Source: Oncomelania hupensis
Lineage: Eukaryota; Mollusca; Gastropoda; Littorinimorpha; Pomatiopsidae
Assembly (NCBI GenBank): GCA_036898135.1
Contig: CM072515.1
Location: forward strand, 48,960,534-49,024,533
Length of the DNA stretch: 64,000 nt
Direction: 5' to 3'
Positions 1-11,299 of the stretch are shown one piece after another. Position 1 is the stretch's first letter. Every line of letters starts with the position of its first letter. Position numbers and translations under genes: made by a program. A model generated the notes under the pieces. The model was given only the letters and a program-made list of their open reading frames with translations. It searched no databases and was not told where the DNA came from.

Positions 1-208
1 CTTGTCCCGGAAGAGTTTTCAAGAAAAAAGGTAGGTGATTGGTCTAGCGAAGAAGAAGATAGTTTAGCAGATTGATAGAACAGAGCAGGAATGAAAAAGA
101 GCAAATGAGAAAGACAGCGACAGTGGGAATTTAAAGCACTAAATTTCCAGAAAGTGGGGATACTATTTATACTGAAACCCCCGGCATCCCAACGGGGGTA
201 TTCCACTC
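1..208 (-). mobile_element. Element A, 5' part, cut by window edge
   Basis: The reverse complement matches the first third of the element A copies at 8485, 17682, 21227 and 59165, including the reverse complements of CCGGGGGTTTCAGTATAAAT and TTCTTGAAAACTCTTCC. The copy runs off the left end of the window, so its 3' tail and TSD cannot be seen. It is diverged from the four young copies and lacks their first 130 or so bases. Confidence 0.8.
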
Positions 209-360
209 GTGTTCTTTTGTGGTTATGATTTGTGTGTCCACAAAGACGATATTCGTGTATATCGATGATAATAATTACTGTTGTTCTTTGGTGATGACAC
301 TCTTGTTCATCGGCAATGATCGAGTCATTGATGATAATGATATTGTTCGATGACAGTGAT

Positions 361-578
361 ATTCCTGGTACGGTGATTGATATTATTTTATGAATTGTGT
401 GTTCCTTATTATAGTTGTTTATTTCTTAGTTTCGAATTAAATTTATTCCTGGTACGATGATTGATATTATTTTATGAATGGTGTGTTCTATATTATTGTT
501 GTTTATTTCTTAGTTTCGAAATAACTTTATTTCTGGTACTGTGATTGATATTATTTTATGAATTGTGTGTTCTATATT
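361..578. repeat. 84-bp tandem repeat, about 2.6 units, interrupted by an LTR
   Basis: Units start at 361, 445 and 529 with ATTCCTGGTA or ATTTCTGGTA and contain GATTGATATTATTTTATGAA followed by TTGTTTATTTCTTAGTTTCG. The third unit stops at 578 and resumes at 2111 after the solo LTR, ending near 2150. The period is 84 bp. The array was therefore in place before the LTR inserted. Confidence 0.85.
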
Positions 579-2110
579 TGTCACGTGGGGTTTATGGGCT
601 CTGCACAATGGAATTATGGACCCTCACGTTTATTCGGTGGGAACTGCTAGTAAGTCACCCTATGAATTACTTTAATAAATTTATTTGTTTAGCTCGTTCT
701 GTGTTAAGGTTGGGGTACAGAAATAGATAGAAAAATGGTAAAAGATTACTGTCACACTAGCTTTCACACGGCTATGAATCATATGTAGTCCAGCCACTTG
801 ATAACAGTTAAAATCACACATTTATTTCTTCTACTCTATACAAGATTCTCTAAGTACTAATCTAACTTAAAAAGTCTCAGTTACTGCTAATAGTTCGATC
901 GCTGATAGTCTAGGCAGCTGTTATATCTTCCTCGGGCACTTGCTATTATATCTCATGTAGATTTGGACTACTGTGGTCCGTTTTACAGTTTCTGAAGAGT
1001 TGGACTACTGTGGTCCTGTTTCGATCAGTTTAAGTGCACCTTCGGTGAATACACTTAACTGCTAGATGGTGCGTGCGAAGTCCTTCTGTGAGGTAGCTTC
1101 TGGTACACCTTTGTCGTTGTGTAGTTGGGTTCCCTTGCCACGCTGTGGGGTCTGACAGGGTGTTTTTCCGGGTAGCTCTGTCCGACTTGTGCGGTAGAGG
1201 CTCCTCCACCAACTCGTCGTTTCTGTGGAGTGGGGTGCACAGGATAGCTCGGGATAGCTCGCCTGCTCGTCTGTAATATAAGAGACGAAATTCTGCACAA
1301 CCCTGAATAATCGGTTTGTGCAGAGCGTCTCACTGAAAGCCAAAGTAGCCCTCAGTGATAGCTCCACATCTCTATACATAAGCGACGAACATTCTGCTAC
1401 TTCCGGGGTCCACTGGAATCTCACTCTAAATTCCTATACATACATAAATATCAAACGTGGCTAACTATACACATACAGAATTAATAATATTATAAACATT
1501 CAGTGGTACAGTCACTGGTCTGCAAACATACATATAAGTTAAACAACAGTGGTTCCGTATGGTATGCAACATGGCGGCGCAACCGGTCGTGGTTCGCCAC
1601 GTGTTCGGCTTTTCCACATGGTCACGCAAATTCGGATTAACAATTCACATTTATGCAAAGCAAATTCCACAAACATAATTTCAACAATAATATAAATATA
1701 TCACGATGAAACAGAAGTGTGTTCATTTACCTGTTTGACAAGTTCAGGCCCGTGGTGACTAAATAGAATTCCGAGATTCTAAAGTCCTGCTTCCTGGTCT
1801 ATGAGTGAAGAGATTTCTCTAGCTGTGGAAATGTTGACTCTACCTCGTCTCACACACGACTGATTCAAACTGCGCTAGGATCTGACACAGTCAGAACTGC
1901 TCTACCCGCGTAGCCTGCTTCTGATTGGTTAAAACGGTCAGATTCAAAGCTCAAGTGCTGACTCACTGCGCTGTGTGTGGCTAGCTCGCTGTGTGTGGCC
2001 TGCTGTGTTCCTTAATTGCTGCTGTGTAATACACTCCTCTCTCTACTGTTACAATGACTACACAAGGCTGAATAGTAATAGGCAGAGTTAAAACTAGCCA
2101 GTTCATGACA
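579..2110. mobile_element. Solo LTR, family 2 (about 1.5 kb)
   Basis: The segment starts TGTCACGTGG and ends TTCATGACA (TGTCA...TGACA ends). It is flanked by ATATT (574-578) and ACATT (2111-2115), a 5-bp target duplication with one change. The uninterrupted 84-bp repeat unit upstream has the empty site CTATATTATTGTTG, which confirms the boundaries. About 1.5 kb aligns in the same orientation with 34862-36332 (shared CTCTGCACAATGGAAT, GTAGTCCAGCCACTTG, ATCACACATTTATTTC). No internal gag/pol region is present, so this is a solo LTR. The 60-120 aa ORFs inside it look like chance ORFs. Its absolute transcription strand was not resolved. Confidence 0.88.
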
Positions 2111-2160
2111 ACATTATTGTTGTTTATTTCTTAGTTTCGTATTTACTTTTATTGGTAACC

Positions 2161-3086
2161 TATAGCTAAATATATGGTTGACGAATATTTATTTGTTTCT
2201 ATCTTTTTATTTTATACTAATCGGGTTTGACTTAATGTAATGAGACCAAGGGGTTGTTGTAATTCAAGGTTAGCAATCGATGTGTAATTATTAATCACAG
2301 AAAGTGACACTCGTATGGGAGGGAAATTATATTATATTATAAACAGATGTTTCATTATTTGTTGTTGTTATTGATTTTGTGTCTATATAACCCATGGAAA
2401 AAGGGATTGGTGCTTGAGTGTATCGACTTGATTCTCCCCCCGACCCTCCCCCTACCTCTTTCCTTCCACCCTTTCACCCCTCTCCGCTGCAATTTAATTT
2501 TTAATTCCCCTCTCCCCTACAATTTAAATGGCAGTGTGTATGCGTGTGCGCGCGCGCGTATGTGAGTGTTGTTTTATTTAGATTGACTTTTGTGTTTTTG
2601 CCGTTGGTCTGAACGAATGCTTTGAGCAAACACTGGGCCTAATTTTGCGCTATACAAAATAAATAATTATGATGATGATGATGATGATGTTTCTTCTTCT
2701 TCTTCTTCTTCTTCTTCTTCTTCTTCTTCTTCTTCTTCTTCTTCTACTTCTTCTTATTCTTAAATGCAGATTTTTTTACATTAAAAACTGAAGTTTAAAT
2801 CTTAGGAATGTGCACAATTTTAGAACAAAATGTTTTAAAGAAGAAAGAGACAGCTGAGTCAGTGAGTGATACGATTCACGGTTACGATGGGCTGCAAGCC
2901 ACATCTTCTGTTTCTACTACCCGGTCCCCTCCCTCCCACAACCCCGCTCCTCCCATCGCTAAACCCATCCTATCCACCCACGGATCAAGACACCAAGGTC
3001 CGTGCACGCACCCACCCACATATCTTGTCCTTGCAAGGACAGATGGAAAGGGATTGCCGGATATCGTAGGTGTATAATGATGCTAG

Positions 3087-3142
<56 letters not shown>

Positions 3143-3170
3143 TACATCTTTCTCTCTTTTTCTTTCTCTT

Positions 3171-3201
<31 letters not shown>

Positions 3202-3599
3202 AACACACACACACCTATACACACACTAATACACTGGTCGACGATGAAATGGTCGTACTAACCATTCACCGTTGATCTGTGCAAGAAGCCATGATTGTGT
3301 AATTCAATCTTAAAGCTCACGTGTCGCTTCTATGTGTTGTTGTGCAAGACCACTATGCAGTGTGCCAGTTACGTCATGGCAACAGTAAGCCTCTGAGTCA
3401 AACCTTGGTATGCGGAAAGAAGGGCAGGTTGCCAGGCCTTTTTTCTCTCTCGTCAGAATTTGAGTCCCGCAGTAGTTTTACACAGAAGCACAAGTTCTTA
3501 CACACTTAGGCAGACACACATACACACACAAATAGCATATACACATACTCTCATACACACAATAATCATCATCAATATCATCATCGTCATCATCGTCAC

Positions 3600-3642
<43 letters not shown>

Positions 3643-3756
3643 GTTATGAACATCAGCTGCTGTATAATCCGCCTATCATGGTTTCTTGCCAGCGATCGAA
3701 GAAGAGTTATGCCTTGTGGTAATGGGAGATAGCGTTATGGTAATGGATGTAGCGGC
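2161..3756. other. Intergenic, microsatellite-rich
   Basis: No gene is recognisable. The stretch holds a (GAT)n/(TTC)n compound array at about 2670-2756, a (GA)n-(TC)n-(CA)n compound array at 3089-3220, and an (ATC)n array at about 3565-3642. Short ORFs here are low-complexity translations of these arrays. Confidence 0.7.
3089..3220. repeat. (GA)n / (TC)n / (CA)n compound microsatellite
   Basis: About 50 bp of (GA)n changes over a short spacer to (TC)n and then to (CA)n. The GA and TC halves are mutually inverted and could fold back on each other. Confidence 0.9.
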
Positions 3757-3815
3757 TACGTTACGTTACGTAGGTAGATTAGAGTCCCCGGACACGTAGC
3801 GTATTGGGACATTAG
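3757..3815 (-). mobile_element. SINE 3' module with GTCCCC/GGGGAC stem
   Basis: The reverse complement contains TACGC...GTGTCCGGGGAC followed by a (GTAAC)n-type tail, seen on + as GTTACGTTACGTAGGTAGATTA. The same module recurs at 32945, 40428 and 43090. The pairing GTCCCC...GGGGAC would form a stem-loop close to the 3' end. Only the tail part is present here. Confidence 0.65.
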
Positions 3816-4118
3816 GTAGCGGCTGCGGTGTCATATGATAATAGTACTAATCAGCTTGAAGACTGTCCGTCTCAGTAGTGAATATACAAAACAAGACAAC
3901 CCAGTGTAATACAGAACTAGATTACTTTTAACCTTTATGTTAAACTCCGTGCTGAATACACGAGACAATCCAGTTCAAAACAGAACAAGAATACTTTTAA
4001 CCTTTTATGTCAAGAATTGAACGCGAGGTCGCGCTGCTCTTTGCGTCAGCAATAATTGTAACCCGAATTTCGCCCATGTCGAATAAAATCCAGATTAAAA
4101 TCTGGCAATCAGGCAACC

Positions 4119-4978
4119 AATGTTGATGCTTGATCTGAAGCGTTTCTTGACCATGATGTAGTCTGTTTGGTTGTGATGCTCCCCGCCGGGACTGTGCCAT
4201 GTCCATCGTCTGGAGTTTTTGTGGAGACCAAGCGTGTTTGCCAGTAACAGATTGTTGTATCTGGCAAACTCCAAGAGTCTCAGACCCCTGTCATTTGTCT
4301 CGTTGTTGCAGTGGGGTCCACATGTGTCTCCCCAGTTGTGGTGCGCATCTTGGCCAACCTTGGCATTCCAGTCGCCTTGCACTATGACTATGTCCTTCTT
4401 CGGCACTTGGTCAAGGACCGCCTGTAGATTTTCATAAAAATCATCCACTTCGCTGTCGTCATAGTCTGATGTTGGGGCATAGGCCTGGATGATGGTGATG
4501 TTGAAAGGGGCTGCTCTCAGGCGGATGGTATTGAGTCTACTGGAGACTGGGCGGCAACCCATGACAGTGGCTAGAATGTTCTTGTAGACCAAGAAACCAA
4601 CGCCGTGTTCGTGCCTGTCATCTCTACCGCTGAAATAGAGCTTGTGGCCTTTGTCGGTCGTTTTTTCACCTAGGCCTTTCCAGCGCAGTTCGCTGATGCC
4701 TAGAACGTTCCATCGATAGTGGTGCAACTCGTGGGCCAGTTCTTTTATTTTTCCTTCCGCAGTTAGGGTCCTGACATTCCAGGTTCCTATGACGATGTTG
4801 TTTCTCGTGCGGATCTGGCTAAATTGTCCTTCAGTAGCATACTTAACACCTCCGTCCTGGTGGCCAACGGAAAGCGCGGTCATTGTGCCGGGCGACGACC
4901 GATCCGGTATGGAATTAGTGGATTGTGTCATCATGTAGTGTGTCTTGGGCAAAAAAGACCTGGCGGTGCCCAATCCTC
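4119..4978 (-). pseudogene. LINE AP-type endonuclease domain (inverted half)
   Basis: The - strand encodes an apurinic-like endonuclease (exonuclease-endonuclease-phosphatase fold). Visible motifs are IGTWNVRTL, LGISELRWKG (catalytic Glu), IQAYAPTSDYD, IVQGDWNAKVG and the start of the C-terminal NQTDYI block. In the intact element this nicks target DNA to prime reverse transcription; proteins of this kind are often database-named 'craniofacial development protein 2-like'. The frame is open but breaks off just after RSSINIG, where the inversion joins host DNA, and the SDH motif lies on the other strand at about 5035. It cannot make a functional LINE protein in this arrangement. Confidence 0.92.
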
Positions 4979-6239
4979 TCCAGGTCAAGCATTAACATTG
5001 GCAGGACACGCACTTTTCCAGGAGCAGACATCGGAAGTGACCACGATCTTGTGATGTCTTTCCGGCTCCACTTGAAGAGAGTAAATACAGCAAAGTGCAC
5101 TAGACTGAAGTTCGATCTGGACAAACTGCAAGACCCGAAGGTGGCAGAACTATTTCAGGCCACAATTGGAGGGAAATTTGCACCACTGCTCATTTTGGGG
5201 GCTGGTGAAGTAGATGTCAACACCATGACCACCACCTTCAACTCAGCTGTGACAGATGCCGCCACTGAGATCCTTGGCAAGCACCGACCAAAGAAGAAGC
5301 CGTGGATCACACCTGAACTTTTGGATCTGTGTGATAAACGAAGAAAGATTAAAAAAAAAGAAAAAGAACACCTCACAGAGAGCTGACGTCTACCGAAAAA
5401 TCAACAATGACATCCGAAAAGGCATGCGCACAGCAAAGGAGAACTGGATAGAAGGTCAATGCCAGGAAATAGAGAACAGTCTGAACAAGAACAACAGCAA
5501 GAAGGCCTACCAGACTGTGAAGCGGCTGGCAAGTGTCAAACAGCCCAAAGTCTCCACGATCCAAAGCAAGTCTGGCATATGCCTTACAGAAGAACAAGAA
5601 GTGTTGGACAGATGGACAGAGTACTGCTCTGACCTTTACAACCATACACCAAATGGAGACCCATCAGTTCTAGCATGTCCCGAGAACAGAGAAGAAGAAG
5701 AAGAATTCCTCCCAATTCTCCGGGAAGAAGTTAAGGCAGCAGTGCAATCGCTAAAGAAAGGGAAGTCAGCGGGAGTGGACAACATACCCACGGAACTGCT
5801 ACAAGCAGGAGGAGAAGCGATGATTGATGCCCTCACCATTATCTGTAACAAGATCTGGCAGAGTGGGGAGTGGCCTATACCATGCACCCAGTCGCTTGTC
5901 ATCACTCTTCCCAAAAAAGGTAACCTTCAGGAGTGTGAAAATTACCCCACCATCAGCCTCATCAGCCATCCCAGCAAGGTCCTCCTGAAAATAATACTCA
6001 ACAGGTTGAAACCCCAAGCTGAACAAATCATAGCTGAAGAACAAGCAGGATTCAGGGCAAGACGAAGTACCACTGAGCAGATTTTCAACCTCAGAATAAT
6101 CTGTGAGAAATACCTACAGCACCAACAACATCTATATCATGTGTTCATAGACTTCAAGAAGGCGTTTGACCGAGTCTGACATGCAGCTCTATGGGCAACA
6201 ATGAAAGTGTACAACATCAGCCCTAAAATTATTGAAGTC
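4979..6239 (+). pseudogene. LINE reverse transcriptase, N-terminal part
   Basis: Reading on +, it resumes with RSSINIG and the endonuclease C-terminus (GADIGSDHDLV), then the linker and first RT blocks: KSAGVDNIPTELLQAGG, ISLISHPSKVLLKIILNRL, EEQAGFRARRSTTEQIF and HVFIDFKKAFDRV (the first catalytic Asp of RT). A frameshift falls in a poly-A run near 5352-5359, moving the frame from KRRKIKKK to RADVYRKINND. At 6177 a TGG codon has become TGA just after DRV; the copy at 12791-14090 keeps Trp at this place. The reading then meets the solo LTR at 6240. Confidence 0.9.
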
Positions 6240-6877
6240 TGTTACGTTGAAACGCGAATAGTAGTACGTCGGAAACGCGCACGATAGATCTAATCGTTTC
6301 GATTTGCAAAGTATTCAATAATGGAGTTTATTTACCTTTGATTTGAGTTTGCATTGTTGTTAGGAGAGGCTTTGTATAACGTTGATAATTTGCGTTCGTC
6401 GATATTATTGGAGAATTTTCTGGATCTGCGTGTTTACTATCGATGGAAACTTCCCGATAAATATCGAAGTATGAGGACGTCCCCGGAAGGAGAAAAAATA
6501 TGTATGACGTAAGACAGTAATGACGAAGTTAGAAGCGATTGGTTAAATTGCGTCATACGAGATTGATCCAGGTTTTTCGGGAGTATCAAGAGACTATTTA
6601 AGTACCGCGCTGTTTCAAAAGTGGTGATTATTGTTGAAGTTGTTGATAGTGAGTTGGAAAGTAAAACTTGAGAGTGGAAAGGCGATTGAGCGATTGTATG
6701 CAGTTGTTGATGTGTGCTGAATAAAAGTGGAAAACTTCATACGTCGACTTTGTGACTTGTATGCTGATTGAGCGGGTTGCGTGAATAAACGAATCTGAGC
6801 TACACTCATCAGTACTTCAGCATTGGGGCTGAATCAGATACTGATAGAAAAACACCAACATCAAACCGAGTGTAACA
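6240..6877 (+). mobile_element. Solo LTR, family 1 (638 bp), nested in the LINE
   Basis: The segment begins TGTTACGTTGAAACGCG and ends CCGAGTGTAACA, so the ends are TG...CA with TGTTAC/GTAACA inverted termini. AAGTC flanks it on both sides (6235-6239 and 6878-6882), a perfect 5-bp duplication inside the RT codons EV-IKSLYDK. TATTTAAG near 6594 could be the TATA box and AATAAA near 6719 the polyadenylation signal, which sets the + orientation. It matches 33175-33817 in reverse orientation. No internal region exists between the duplications, so an ancestral element probably collapsed by LTR-LTR recombination. Confidence 0.93.
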
Positions 6878-6882
6878 AAGTC

Positions 6883-7888
6883 ATCAAAAGCCTGTATGAC
6901 AAGGCTACCAGTGCAGTCCTCCACAACAGCGCCATCGGGAACTGGTTCAGAACCAACAATCGGTGTGCGTCAAGGATGCCTACTCTCTCCAACACTCTTC
7001 AACATCTTCCTAGAGCGCATCATTTCAGATGCTCTTGCAGACCATGAAGGCACAGTCAGCATAGGGGGTAGAGCAATCTCCAATCTTCGTTTTGCAGATG
7101 ACATTGTTGGATTGGCTGGAGAGGAACAAGAACTTGAACAGCTGGTACAGAGGCTTGTCACCACCTCCAGAGCCAATGGAATGGAAATAAGTGCAGAGAA
7201 GACCAAAATGATGACCAACAACACCAATAGCATCAACACGGACATCAAAGTCCAAGGCCAATCCCTCAACACAGTGTATAGCTTCAAATATTCAGGAGCC
7301 ATTGTATCAGACAATGGGTCCCGACAGGAAGTCCTCTCCAGGATCGCACAAACAACTGCTGCCCTGACAAGGTTGAAGCCCATTTGGAAAGACAGAACCA
7401 TAAGTCTACATTCCAAGGTAAGACTGCTGCGCTCCCGTGTCATCTCCATCTTCCTATATGCTTGCGAAGCATGGACCCTCACAGCAGATCTCCAACGAAG
7501 AATACAAAGCATGGAGATGAGGTGCTACAGAAGACTTCTGTTCATTTCCTATACCCAACACATCACCAACGACGAAGTCCGACAGACCATCACACAAGCC
7601 ATTGGACAATACGATCACCTGCTCACAGTGGTGAAGAAACGGAAACTCCGATGGTATGGCCACGTCACCAGATCATCAGGCCTTGCCAAGAATATTCTGC
7701 AAGGCACAGTGCAAGGAGGTAGAAGAAGAGGGAGACCGAAAAAGAGGTGGGAGGACAGCATTCAAGAATGGACTGGTTTGACACTGAGCGAAGCCATCAG
7801 GGCTGCTGAGGCCAGAGAAAGATGGAGTATGCTGGTTAAACGATCATCTGTGGTGCCCCTACGACCTTCGGGTTACGGGACAAGATAG
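6883..7888 (+). pseudogene. LINE reverse transcriptase, C-terminal part
   Basis: This continues the RT after the solo LTR: IKSLYDKATSAVLHNSAIGNWF, then NNRCASR where IGVRQGCLLSPTLFNIFLERI is expected (a 1-nt shift near 6955), then RFADDI (catalytic DD of the YxDD-equivalent motif), EISAEKTKMM, the thumb region, and the C-terminal KRKLRWYGHVTRSSGLAK and GRPKKRWEDSIQEWTGL motifs. It ends at TAG in GGGACAAGATAG, directly at the (GATA)n tail. Apart from the small shift near 6955 the frame is open, so this is a fairly recent insertion. Confidence 0.92.
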
Positions 7889-7912
7889 ATAGATAGATAG
7901 AATCAGCCAACC

Positions 7913-8472
7913 ACCGAAGTGGAGCGCAACACTCAAATCTGTGGTTTGCAGCAAAGCAAGTTCCGCATAGTAGTTTGGATAAAATCGGCGTTTCCTTACT
8001 TGTCTGGATCTCGCAATGTAATGAAACTTTGGCTTTCAAAATTCTCGCTGAAGATGATCTGATCTTGCTCTCTGTGTAAATTTTTTTTTTTTATTGACTT
8101 CCTTTTTTTGGTCATCACACAGAATAGCAGCAATGACGCTGTTCGTGCATTGCATAAACTCTGGTGTGGTTTCAGCTTCCTCCAGAAGAGGTTACAACAT
8201 AACGTAACAGTTCCTGGTAAAATAATCAAAGGTGAGGTGAAGATTGAGAAAAGTGAGTGAAAGCGAGCAGCAAGACAGTGTAAAACATCTACTTCAACCC
8301 TACACGGAAAACAGAATTGCTCTGACGCACGCATTCAGCATCTTTCTGTTTTCATTGCGCCAGCTCTCTATCCCACCTTTACCCTGTCGCCCCCAACCTC
8401 CCCCCCCTCTCGCTCACCCTCCCCACCCACCCCCCACCCCTTTTCTCTCTCTTGCACTATCTCTCTTTCTGT
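7913..8472. other. Intergenic, no gene seen
   Basis: Unique-looking AT-rich sequence with a T-run near 8080, then a C-rich, CT-rich stretch at about 8370-8465. Short ORFs here are proline- or serine-rich translations of that tract. No domain is recognised. Confidence 0.6.
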
Positions 8473-8484
8473 ACCTGAGTGAAA

Positions 8485-9186
8485 ACCCCTTGGGGTCATG
8501 AGCAATCTTGCCACTGTAGATTGTTCTAACCTATAAAGGGAAAAGTGAAAGCCCCAGTTGAAAACCTGTCTTGACTTTGTAGGCATGACAGATTCACTGC
8601 GGCAACAGTACCCCCGTTGGAGTGCCGGGGGTTTCAGTATAAATAGTATCCCCACTTTCTGGACATTTAGTGCTTTAAATTCCCACTGTTGCTGTCTTCC
8701 TCATTTGCTCTTTCCCATTCCTGATCTGTCCTATCACTCTGCTATACTATCTTCTTCTTCGCTAGATCAATGACCTACCTTTTTTCTTGAAAACTCTTCC
8801 TGGACAAGACTCCTTGTTTGTGTATGAGGTCTGTTGGATCAGCTTGGGAGTGTTGGACGCTTTCTGCCGGGTGGTCACTAGGGCTTCCTATGATGTTATT
8901 ATTTAGCACTATAGGCATTTTATATGTATGTGTTTTGTTGATGATTTATAATGATGTTTGTATTCTATTTTGTTTTTGTAACCGGGGGTTCGAGTAGTTG
9001 GGGTAAAGCCTCAGCCGTCCCCTGCGTGGGATGTCTTTATTGTAAAGTGACTGGCCGGTGGAGGGCATTCAATTTTCCCACTAGGGTTGTTTCAGCAGAT
9101 CTTTTATGCGGATCGGGGGTTGTCCGGTCCTGATTTGGCTCGTAAGAGTCCGCTGGACCTAAAGCAACAATCAATCAATCAATCAA
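8485..9186 (+). mobile_element. Element A copy 1 (702 bp retroposon)
   Basis: The segment starts ACCCCTTGGGGTCATGAGC and ends with (AATC)n. ACCTGAGTGAAA flanks it at 8473-8484 and 9187-9198, a perfect 12-bp target duplication. Near the 5' end GATTGTTCTAACC resembles a pol III B box (GTTCAAACC in the sister copies); an A box is unconvincing. There is no coding capacity beyond short ORFs. The 3' repeat tail and long TSD indicate LINE-mediated retroposition. The partner LINE is not evident, since the LINEs in this window end in (GATA)n or (TAGGA)n. Confidence 0.92.
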
Positions 9187-9584
9187 ACCTGAGTGAAACA
9201 ATTATGATCAGATTACCTTAACTATTTCATGAAAGATCTGTCACAACTAGAAGAACGACATAATTATCTTTATTGTATAATTAGTGTTGTCACTTTAGCT
9301 CTGTAGGCCGCTATAAATCACCAAGATAACGAAACAGCACTACTAGCAATATTCTGTTACTTTGCTTATGTTGATAACGTTGAAGAAAACATTCGCCTAG
9401 CATGTCATTATTGGCGTTTGTAGAGTGTGTGTTTTATTTTAAAAAGTTCTTTCTGTCTTTATTTATTTATTTTGCTATCTTCCAAAAAGATCGGATTTTG
9501 CATTTGTGTACGTAATTTGTGGCCAAGAATACTTGAGACATGTTTGCATACACATGCAGGATAATAATACATTGGCAGAAATTC

Positions 9585-9792
9585 TAGAGTTACTTACAAT
9601 TGTCATACTTCAGAGTTGCTTACAATTGTCATACACCAGAGTTGCTTACAATTGTTATACATCAGAGTTGCTTACAAGTGACATACTACAGAGTTGCTTA
9701 CAATTGTTATACATCAGAGTTGCTTACAATTGTCATACATCAGAGTTGCTTACAAGTGACATACTAAAGAGTTGCTTACAATTGCCAGAAAT
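9585..9792 (+). repeat. 26-bp minisatellite, 8 units with 78-bp higher order
   Basis: Units start at 9585, 9611, 9637, 9663, 9689, 9715, 9741 and 9767. The core is CAGAGTTGCTTACAATTGT followed by CATACAT. Units 4 and 7 share the variant AAGTGACATACTA, giving a three-unit (78-bp) higher-order pattern. The open frame across it is periodic and probably not coding. Confidence 0.95.
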
Positions 9793-11290
9793 ATTGAAGA
9801 TATTATTTACACTATTGTACTACTACAAATACTTGATACTTGCTTTAGAAATACTTGATGATGTAATGCATTGGCAGACGTACATGAAATAAAAATTCGC
9901 TGACATAAACAAATATACTGGAGATTTTGCTGACACTGGCAGAATTACTTCAATCTTACATGTAATGCGTTGGCAGAAACACGAACCTATATAACATGGG
10001 GACAGAAGTCAGTAATGAGAAAGACGTTAACTGATGCCAGATATTGATGCGTAGCCCACTTGTCTGCCTCGGTCACGTTTTGTTTTGCCACGAACACGTT
10101 GTTACAAGACATCTTCCTTATAATGGTTTTATTCATTCTTGTGATTGGTATTTTATTTGACACGTAGCGTGCGCCTGCGTGTTATGGTATATGTGGTTTT
10201 TCTGTAAGCAAGTTTGAGGTCTAGATTCAGATTGAGATAGAAAAATGGAACGGCTTACTCGTGCGAAGAGATTACTATTTATTTATGCATTCGTAAATTG
10301 TTGTTTATCAGATATTTACCGAATTTCTAAAAGTCGCGCCTTCAAAAGTTCATCTGATCTACAAGCAGCGCTGGATGAGCTGCTCCACAATAGTCCAACA
10401 GGTGCACATGTGCAAAATCAGCGGAGCGCGACGATACACTTATAGCTAAAGCTCAGTGGACCAGCCACGGGAGAGTATTCTGTGTCTGTTGCATTAAGTG
10501 ACTCACAATAACTCCAAATGGGATACAATTGCTAGTGAAGCGCCGTGACCTCCTCTGGGAACCTAGTGCCTTGTCAAGCTTCATATTCGCCTTATCGGAG
10601 AGCCTTCATCCCAATAATGTAGGTTAATAAACTCCACTATGTTCATACTATCTAAAGTAAAAATTTGAAGGAAAACAATACACCTCGGGTTCACGTTCAA
10701 TAATAATTATGTAAGTTTACTGTAAGTGCGACCAGTCGTAATGTCACTATAATGATTTTTCCTGCTGTTATGATTTGCTTCTGAAAGGCAACTAATGTAT
10801 TGTTTGAGCCATCTGATATTTTGAAATGAAACAGTCATCTTTCGTTTTTATTTTATGAACCTCTTTGTTCTCTGTTTGTATGACAGCATTCCTATGTTAG
10901 TTCTCAATTTATACCTTACTATATTTGACGTCGCTATCGTCATAAGCAACGTAATAGAGTTACGTAATCATCACTATCCAGTAACATTGTCTGGTTTTTT
11001 AATTTTTTGCGCTGGTATTGACATTTAAAAAGTGGGGCTGCGAGGCATTAGTCAATATTATTCGTGTAAAAATGCTTACAAGGTAATGAACCGATCTGAG
11101 CATGTTATTTAGCGTCGATTTGAGCGGCATAAGTCACACATTATTCATTGTCATCATCCTACTTAATTTCCGAAAACTATAATTATAATTATTTCCGTCT
11201 TACCATTGTCCTTAACACCATCGTCAGCGTAATCGGCTTTGACGTCATACAGTGTCGGGTATCGTCCATCCTCAATCTTCTGAATTATCA
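9793..11290. other. Intergenic, no gene seen
   Basis: AT-rich sequence with no recognisable domain, repeat family or RNA. A small ORF at 10245-10445 (66 aa) has no hallmark of a known protein and was left out. Confidence 0.5.
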
Positions 11291-11299
11291 TTGTCATAT

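Larger units (their letters stand above)
4119..7900 (+). mobile_element. RTE/BovB-like LINE with 5' inversion and nested solo LTR
   Basis: This is a non-LTR retrotransposon insertion bounded by AATCAGGCAACC (4107-4118) and AATCAGCCAACC (7901-7912), a 12-bp target duplication with one mismatch. The 3' tail is (GATA)n at about 7882-7900. Bases 4119 to about 4980 are inverted and hold the endonuclease half, reading on -. From about 4980 on, the RT half reads on +. The LINE stretch encoding RSSINIG occurs at both inversion ends, the layout expected of twin priming. A 638-bp solo LTR split the RT later (6240-6877). The 3' end encodes the usual C-terminal GRPKKRWEDS...SGYGTR region. A frameshift and a nonsense codon show the copy is dead. 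Confidence 0.93.

Noticed and set aside
1030..1424. Overlapping ORFs of 60-120 aa on the - strand
   Set aside because: They lie inside a solo LTR, overlap one another in different frames and show no domain, so they are chance ORFs.
9585..9792. CRISPR array
   Set aside because: The 26-bp repeats are directly adjacent with no spacers of unique sequence.
9506..9892. 128-aa ORF with internal periodicity
   Set aside because: The periodicity is that of the 26-bp minisatellite (three units give 78 bp, a multiple of three), not a protein repeat with support.
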